Shown here one piece after another: positions 15,271-20,667 of a stretch of DNA of 20,667 nt. Numbering within the stretch: position 1 is the stretch's first letter; each line of letters begins with the position of its first letter. The translations under genes were made by a program, and so were the position numbers. A model generated the notes under the pieces. It worked only from the letters and a program-made list of their open reading frames with translations, was not told the origin of the DNA and ran no database searches. The stretch covers positions 1-20,667 of IMG/VR virus record IMGVR_UViG_3300031973_001272. One strand, given 5' to 3'. This stretch comes from a virus.

Positions 15271-16827
15271 TTGAGCACCCGCAAGCAAACCGTTTCTATC
15301 TTCCCGGTCCCCCCGCCCGTTGGGGGTATTAACGTTCGTGACCCCGCGAATAGACTACCGCAGACAGACGCTTCCTATATTTATAACTGGTATCCGCTCC
15401 AATCGTCTTTACTTGCTCGCGGGCTGGAAGTTACAGCGAGGGACTTAACAGGAACTCAGGGAATCAAGGGGTTTTTTAATTGGGTCAACGATTATGACGT
15501 TGATACCTGCATCCTAACCACTGATTCCAAGATTTTTGTTTTAGCGGATCCCTCGACTCCGTTTGTCGCTACTGACATCACTTCTCCGGTGACAATTACT
15601 AACGGCGCAACAAACGCAGCGCCGTTTAATGGTTACCTGTTTGTTGTGAACGGGACAGATCCCGTTATTCGAGTTGATAGATCGCCGGCGTGCACGAACC
15701 CAGGCTTTACCGGACCAAGCCCAGATGACTCTGTATTGTCCCAAGTTTGCGCTTATCGCAATCGATTGTACTTTGTTGAAAAGTCCTCACTCAGCATTTG
15801 GTATGGTGGCGTAGATTTTGTTTCTGGCGCGCTTACCGAACTTGATCTCTCCTCAGTGTTTGAGTCTCCCTCAAATCTCATGTTTGTTACGGCGTGGACA
15901 ACGAACCAAGGAAATCAAAACGAGGAGTTACTAGTAGTAGTAAGTCGGCGCGGAGAGGTTTTACTATATTCTGGCGACAACCCAGAGGCGGCAAACTGGC
16001 AGCTAATAGGCAGAACATTTATACCTACGGTCTTAGGGCCTAAAGCATTTTGTAAGCTTGGCAACGATTTAATTATATACACGAAGCTCGGACCTGTTCC
16101 GCTTTCTAGCGCCATAAGTAGCGGCGCGCTTCCATCAGATGAATACAACATTTCGAGCAAAATTCTAAAAGCATTTGCATCGTTCGCGTTTGGCGCTGAT
16201 GGAAACTTCCCCATGGACAGCAATCGCGCCGTCATGGTTCGCGATGAAATATTACCTATCCTTTACGTCAATGCTGAAGGTGTAATTTATACACTGAACT
16301 ATCAAACCGGAGCATGGGCGATATTTGACGTTACGACTAAACCCGAGACTCTTTGCTATGCGTTTGGAAACCTGATGCTCGGGAAAAACGCAACCCCAGA
16401 AATCACATACATTCAACCGATCTTGGGAACTGCAAGCGCCGGATCTTACCCTGATTTTGGACTTGGAACAAACACTGGATCTGCGCGCAGTTTGATTACC
16501 GGCTGGCTCAATCTCGGGCGCGAAGAAGTGATGAAAAAAATTGTCGCTATTCGCCTTTATTCGGCGGTCCCCGTCTCTAGTCTTACAACAAGCTCGACCT
16601 ATACTATTACCGTTTATTCGGGATTACAGCCAGCCTATCAGAGCGCGTCTGATACAAAGACTATAACAGTTACCGCCTCGGGGAGCCTCCCCGGAGTTAC
16701 GGAATTTCGACCCAACGCAACCCCGGCAACCTGGTTCCAGTTTGATGTGTCTGTCGCGTCTGGCGGTTCGGCTGATGAATTTTTGGGTATGGATATAGAA
16801 TTTGAAGAACTAGGCGGGGCATACTAA
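15271..16827 (+). CDS. Tail hub/nozzle protein (T7 gp12 / P22 gp10-like)
   Basis: This 518-residue protein is the likely tail tube/hub component that stacks below the adaptor and closes the short tail. Family signs: PPPVGGINVRDP at 14-25, NWYP shortly after, YRNRLYFVEKSSLSIWYGG from 162, then the beta-propeller text RRGEVLLYSGDNPE around 226-239 and GRTFIPTVLGPKAF, with a C-terminal beta domain. It begins with TTG immediately after the previous TAA; GGGGA lies about 7 bases upstream, and no ATG or GTG is available before the conserved PPPVGG text, which decides the start. The TAA overlaps the next ATG. Confidence 0.87.
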   Translation: MSTRKQTVSIFPVPPPVGGINVRDPANRLPQTDASYIYNWYPLQSSLLARGLEVTARDLTGTQGIKGFFNWVNDYDVDTCILTTDSKIFVLADPSTPFVATDITSPVTITNGATNAAPFNGYLFVVNGTDPVIRVDRSPACTNPGFTGPSPDDSVLSQVCAYRNRLYFVEKSSLSIWYGGVDFVSGALTELDLSSVFESPSNLMFVTAWTTNQGNQNEELLVVVSRRGEVLLYSGDNPEAANWQLIGRTFIPTVLGPKAFCKLGNDLIIYTKLGPVPLSSAISSGALPSDEYNISSKILKAFASFAFGADGNFPMDSNRAVMVRDEILPILYVNAEGVIYTLNYQTGAWAIFDVTTKPETLCYAFGNLMLGKNATPEITYIQPILGTASAGSYPDFGLGTNTGSARSLITGWLNLGREEVMKKIVAIRLYSAVPVSSLTTSSTYTITVYSGLQPAYQSASDTKTITVTASGSLPGVTEFRPNATPATWFQFDVSVASGGSADEFLGMDIEFEELGGAY

Positions 16828-18164
16828 TGGCATCGAAAGGAACAAAAGCAACAGAAGGAAAGGGATCAAAAGTAACCTTTTCTGACGGCTCCACAGGCTA
16901 TGTTACTGAGGGCGGGCATTATCGGATTGATAGCGGCCCAAACAAAGGCAAGCTTTGGCAGGGCGCGGCACCGGGAGCAGCTCCAGCGGTAGACCCCGCA
17001 ACCGGCGCGGCACCAGCAGCAGGCCCAACGCTCGGGAACCCAGGGCCAGTATCTCAAGCGCCTTCGGCGCCACTACCATCAGCATTTCAGAATCCGCAGA
17101 TTAAATCTGATGTTGATAACGAATCCCCGGAAGGAATTGCAAATACTCAAGGCGGACTAGATCAGCAATATATTTCTGACCAGATGGCGGCAAACCGCCC
17201 CAACGAAATAAACGCGTTTGGTGCTAGTCAGTATGTCCAAGGCCCAGACGGCACAATCACGCGGCTGAGTTCAGTTGGTAATGTTAACCCCCTAACGTCG
17301 CTCGGATGGCAAGGCGAGCAGTATCAAAATCAGAGTTACATTGATCGAGCGCTGCAAGCGATTGCAGGTGAGGGCGGCGCGAACAACCAAGGGCAAAGCG
17401 GACTACTACCTCAGCTTCGAGGGATGTTTTCGTCGGGGCTTGATTTTCAAAACTTCTCGCCAGTCCCAACGGCGGATCAGTTTAGCGGGGATCGTCAAAG
17501 GGTAGAGGATTCGCTCTATAAGCGTTTTGCTGATGTAAACGAACCGCTTTTCAATAGGCAGCGCGAGCAGTTCGATCAGACAATGGCAAACCGTGGGATC
17601 CCTGTAAACTCGCAGCTCTATAATCAGCAGCTAGAGCAGTTGAACCGCTCTCAGAACGACGCCCGACAATCGGCGCGCACGCAAGCGGTGAGCATGGGCG
17701 GACAAGAGGATCAGCGTTTATATGAGAATGCTGGCACTTCTCGAAATCAGCAAATAAACGAAGCGCTAACGCAACGGAATCAGCCCCTAACAGATTTGCG
17801 CGGCTTATTGTCCGCAGTGAATCCATTGCAGCTTCCGCAGTTTAATCAAACGGCTAACGTGAACGTGGCGCAAAACCCTTATTCACAGCTCGCCGATAAC
17901 TCACTGAATCGAGCAACAAGTTTACAGACAGCGCAGTTTGGACCGGCGGCAACAATCGAAGCAGCACAGATTGGAGCAGAATCGGCACTAGCTCAAGGTG
18001 CTCAGCAATTCCAAAATCAGCAAGCGCTGAATCAACAGCAGTTCGGGTATCAGCAGCAGCTAGCAAACCAGAACCAACCAAGTTCAAGCAGTTTTTGGGG
18101 AAATCTGGGCGGCGCGGCGCTAAACGGCTTTTTTAGTGGCGTTGGGAACAATCTATTTAGTTAA
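16827..18164 (+). CDS. Gln/Asn-rich conserved virion protein (probable ejection or tail protein)
   Basis: This 445-residue protein has a small N-terminal basic/beta segment (VTFSDGSTGYVTEGGHYRI), an Ala/Pro linker (about 46-90), a Gln/Asn-rich middle and a Gly/Phe/Asn-rich C-terminus (FWGNLGGAALNGFFSG). Residues about 236-345 contain a pattern I recognise from phages: NEPLFNRQREQFDQTMANRGI, then a NDARQSARTQAVSMGGQE helix and NQPLTDLRGLLSAVN. Such proteins lie next to the hub and ejection genes in podoviruses, but their exact function is not settled. The start is the ATG in a TAATG overlap with AGGCGGGG just upstream. A hydrophobic Gly-rich end hints at membrane contact during ejection (inference). 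Confidence 0.68.
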   Translation: MASKGTKATEGKGSKVTFSDGSTGYVTEGGHYRIDSGPNKGKLWQGAAPGAAPAVDPATGAAPAAGPTLGNPGPVSQAPSAPLPSAFQNPQIKSDVDNESPEGIANTQGGLDQQYISDQMAANRPNEINAFGASQYVQGPDGTITRLSSVGNVNPLTSLGWQGEQYQNQSYIDRALQAIAGEGGANNQGQSGLLPQLRGMFSSGLDFQNFSPVPTADQFSGDRQRVEDSLYKRFADVNEPLFNRQREQFDQTMANRGIPVNSQLYNQQLEQLNRSQNDARQSARTQAVSMGGQEDQRLYENAGTSRNQQINEALTQRNQPLTDLRGLLSAVNPLQLPQFNQTANVNVAQNPYSQLADNSLNRATSLQTAQFGPAATIEAAQIGAESALAQGAQQFQNQQALNQQQFGYQQQLANQNQPSSSSFWGNLGGAALNGFFSGVGNNLFS

Positions 18165-18169
18165 TTATT

Positions 18170-19423
18170 ATGTCAGACATTATTGATCTATTAGCGGCGC
18201 AGCTGCTTAAAGACAACGCATCGGAAGCAAACCCCTATTCGGGCGCGGGCGCTGGTATTAGCGCTGCTCTCGCGACGATGCCGCAATATAACTTAAAGCC
18301 CTGGGAATCTCTCCTTGCCGGTGCTCTCGGCGGCTTTGCGAGCGGCGCGCTCAAGGGGTACGGGCAGCAGAGCCAGGATCAGAAAACGGCGGAGATAGTT
18401 AATAAATTTACCGCTGCGCTTGACGAAACAGGCGGGCTGGATACTAAGGCTGTATCTGCGTCACCCGAGCTTGCAAAGTATGCCCCAATGCTCAAGCTGA
18501 ACGAAATGCAGGAGAAGAAAGAGCTAAAGAAGCAGCAAGAAAAAATGCTACTAGATGCACTTTCGAAAGCTCCCACAATGCGAACGATCTATCAGGGGGA
18601 TAGCTCGATACAGCAGGAGTTTGATCCGTTAAGTAGGACGTGGGCCGAGGTAGGAAGTGGATCGAGATTTAAACCAAGCGCAGGCCCGGGCCCCGTCAAT
18701 CAGCAACTACTAGACGCTCTCGTTCAGACCGGGAACCTAGCCCCAGAAATCGCCGCGGCTGTTCAATCTCAGCAAGACCTCTCGGCGGCGCAGCGCGCGA
18801 TAGGTCAGTCGGGGGTGCAGAATAGATTTGAAACAACGAAAGACCTAGAAAAGAAAAAAACTTCTCTATTCGGATATGAGCCTATAGACGATAGCTTTAT
18901 GTTACAGCCCTCAGAGCTGGACAATCTAAGAACAAAGGTTGGTGCTACGCAGGACATTATCGCTAAGCTTGGCGTACTACAGGGTAAGGATTTAACTCAG
19001 ATAGCGGGACAAGATTCGGCAACCCAGCAGGCAACTTCAGCCCTAATGTTTCAGGCCTTTAGAAACAAAACGGGATCGGGGGCAAATTTAACAAAGAACG
19101 AGGAAACATTGATTCAGCAAATGATGCCACACTTAGCCTCTAACGACCTTGTTGGAGCTATCAACGCGGGTCTGCTAGGGCGGGATCAAAATCAGTTCTC
19201 TCGCGACCTTCAGGGCATACTACAAGAGGGCTTAGACGTTGAGTTGTTTGCGCAAGGATTAAAGAGAAAATCTCGGGACCTTTCTTCATATCCAAAGCAG
19301 CTTCGCGATACGATGGGAGTTGTAGATAAGCTCCCAAGCGCGCAGCGTGTAGAGCAAGAAAGCGAGGAAACTCTATATCAAAGAATATTATCTGAAGAAC
19401 GCGCAAAACTAGGACTGAAATAA
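18170..19423 (+). CDS. Candidate internal virion/ejection protein
   Basis: This 417-residue protein is mostly helical by composition. It has a Gly/Ala-rich hydrophobic stretch near the N-terminus (LLAGALGGFASGALKG, 48-64) of glycine-zipper type and a highly charged Lys/Glu helix around 112-128. The remainder is Gln/Leu/Asp-rich helix, ending in a charged amphipathic tail. I do not recognise a named family. Position after the hub and beside another Gly/Ala-rich gene suggests a protein packaged in the head and ejected with the DNA, but this is inference. The ATG at 18170 follows the previous stop by 5 bases and has no clear ribosome site, so translational coupling is likely. Confidence 0.6.
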   Translation: MSDIIDLLAAQLLKDNASEANPYSGAGAGISAALATMPQYNLKPWESLLAGALGGFASGALKGYGQQSQDQKTAEIVNKFTAALDETGGLDTKAVSASPELAKYAPMLKLNEMQEKKELKKQQEKMLLDALSKAPTMRTIYQGDSSIQQEFDPLSRTWAEVGSGSRFKPSAGPGPVNQQLLDALVQTGNLAPEIAAAVQSQQDLSAAQRAIGQSGVQNRFETTKDLEKKKTSLFGYEPIDDSFMLQPSELDNLRTKVGATQDIIAKLGVLQGKDLTQIAGQDSATQQATSALMFQAFRNKTGSGANLTKNEETLIQQMMPHLASNDLVGAINAGLLGRDQNQFSRDLQGILQEGLDVELFAQGLKRKSRDLSSYPKQLRDTMGVVDKLPSAQRVEQESEETLYQRILSEERAKLGLK

Positions 19424-20667
19424 ATGGCCTCAGAATTAGAGCTAAGACTAAGGGCGAAGGCGCAAGCTCAGGCTGAGGCAGAACTAGCAGCGCAGCAAGC
19501 ACCAGAGTATAGTCCCGCTGAAATGGCGTCTGCATCTGTACTTAAGGCCGCGCGCGGTGTGCCGTTTGCCGATGAAGCAATAAGCGGCGTCGGCGCCCTT
19601 GTCCAGTCTCTCATGGGTAGTGAAGGCTCTATAGGAGATTTGTATAGCAATAACCTTTCACGCATCGATCAGGGTATTAGTGCATACGAGAAGGAGAATC
19701 CTACGCTCTCGGCGCTATCGACGGCGGCAAGCGTCCCCCTCTCGGTAGCATCAGTGGGCGGCGCTCTTAAAGGCGCGCAGGCGCTGCCAACGGTGGGCAA
19801 GCTCGTTTCGCCTATTGCCGGTTCTGGCATAGGTCCAACAGCCCAACGACTTGCGCAGGCGTTAGGTATTGGTGCCGCAACGGGTGCGGTGTCGGGCGCG
19901 GATACGGCGCAACCGGGAGAAAGGCTTGCGGGCGCCACTTCTGGCGCAAAGATTGGCGCGCTTACTAGCGGCGCTTTTCAGGGCGTTGCGGAAGGCGCGA
20001 ACGCACTTGCTCCCGTAATTGCAGATGCTGGCGGTAAGCTGGCGCGCTCAGCACTCGGAGCGAGAGCCACGGATTACACGAAGTCGGCCAACCGGCTTGG
20101 TATTCTTAAAGATGCTACAGACGGGGAAGTTGAAACGTTTACAAAGAAAACGCTGGACGAGCTAATAGATTCAGGGGCCCTTGGTAAATCCCGCGATCCG
20201 GGGAAGCTCATATCTGCGGCCTCCGAGAAAGAGGCGGCTATCGAGAAGAAAATTGGCGCCATGGTTCGGGTGTTTGATGAAAATTCAACAGCCCCAATAA
20301 GGCCCGACTTCAAACACTCAAAAGCTCTTTTGGAAACGGGCGGGATACCGGGAGACAAGATATCCTCGTTCGCTCGACGAATTAAAAAAATAGAAGAGGC
20401 AATAGACAATAGCGGCGGTTCGCTTTCCTACGTGCAGAAACAAAAGATCGCAGTGGGTAAGGATTGGAGTTTAGACGATACTGTAAAAAACGATTTTACG
20501 CGAGCACTATATCGCGACTTACAAGAGACAATCGAGAAGGCAGTCCCGCAAGCTTCTGAGTTAAATAAAGAGTTAAGCAAATTCAAGGTTGTTGCCCCTA
20601 TACTTCGTCGCGGCTTAGGGGGGAGTGAGAGCGAGGATGTCGTAAGAAAACTTACTGCCGCTATGCG
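19424..20667 (+). CDS. Candidate ejection protein, 3' truncated by the window end
   Basis: The frame is open from ATG 19424, directly after the previous TAA with AGGA upstream, to the window edge: 414 codons, incomplete. The N-terminus is an Ala/Gln/Glu helix, followed by AARGVPFADEAISGVGAL (42-59), a family-like phage motif, then two long Gly/Ala-rich hydrophobic regions (about 96-118 and 147-211), which contain ALGIGAATGAVSGAD and GAKIGALTSGAFQG. These are glycine-zipper-like and would suit a membrane-inserting ejection protein. Then comes DYTKSANRLGILKDAT and a charged helical domain. A lytic enzyme or peptidase domain may lie in the missing part, as is common in such proteins, but none is visible here. 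Confidence 0.65.
   Translation, partial: MASELELRLRAKAQAQAEAELAAQQAPEYSPAEMASASVLKAARGVPFADEAISGVGALVQSLMGSEGSIGDLYSNNLSRIDQGISAYEKENPTLSALSTAASVPLSVASVGGALKGAQALPTVGKLVSPIAGSGIGPTAQRLAQALGIGAATGAVSGADTAQPGERLAGATSGAKIGALTSGAFQGVAEGANALAPVIADAGGKLARSALGARATDYTKSANRLGILKDATDGEVETFTKKTLDELIDSGALGKSRDPGKLISAASEKEAAIEKKIGAMVRVFDENSTAPIRPDFKHSKALLETGGIPGDKISSFARRIKKIEEAIDNSGGSLSYVQKQKIAVGKDWSLDDTVKNDFTRALYRDLQETIEKAVPQASELNKELSKFKVVAPILRRGLGGSESEDVVRKLTAAM

Noticed and set aside
18680-18700. GC-rich palindromic stretch (GGCCCGGGCC) in the 417-residue gene
   Set aside because: It is inside coding sequence, has no T run, and encodes an Ala/Gly/Pro linker; no function is indicated.

Overview
The window is one end-trimmed piece of a tailed double-stranded DNA bacteriophage genome, most likely an assembled metagenomic or viral-fraction contig. 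Every supported gene (20 in all) lies on the + strand, packed with ATGA or TAATG stop/start overlaps and almost no intergenic space (largest gap 47 bases). I see no tRNA, no CRISPR array, no integrase and no lysis or replication gene. The first 11 bases match the 3' end of the Illumina TruSeq adapter, so the left edge is probably an assembly/trimming artefact; the right edge cuts through a gene. The particle type suggested is a short-tailed phage (podovirus): a P22-type long portal, a gp11/gp4-like head-tail adaptor, a gp12/gp10-like tail hub and several glycine/alanine/glutamine-rich candidate ejection proteins are present, with no tape measure, tail tube or sheath gene. Shine-Dalgarno sites and one classical Sec signal peptide suggest a bacterial, probably Gram-negative, host.

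Layout: (1) 1-1633, the 3' end of a beta-helix tail fibre/spike gene followed by a small virion-like beta protein that carries a signal peptide; (2) 1633-5195, the packaging core, terminase large subunit and portal; (3) 5192-9211, an unusual block between portal and scaffold with two modular beta-rich surface proteins, two small helical proteins and a 230-residue protein built from a tandem duplication of a nucleotidyltransferase-like half; (4) 9224-12201, the head module: a small conserved pre-scaffold protein, scaffold, major capsid protein and putative head decoration protein, closed by a strong intrinsic terminator; (5) 12249-20667, the connector/tail/ejection module: a helix-hairpin-helix plus coiled-coil protein, head-tail adaptor, a large Ala/Pro-rich virion protein, tail hub, and three candidate internal/ejection proteins, the last cut by the window end.

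How the parts work together: scaffold and capsid protein build a prohead on the portal ring, the terminase motor fills it through the portal, the adaptor and hub close the portal and form the short tail, and the C-terminal group of Gly/Ala-rich proteins is likely carried in the virion and ejected to help DNA cross the host envelope. The beta-helix fibre and the modular proteins between portal and scaffold are probably host-facing. The two most unusual items are the duplicated nucleotidyltransferase-like protein (one half keeps the GSx9DxD signature, the other has lost both aspartates) and the signal-peptide-bearing virion-like protein beside the tail fibre.
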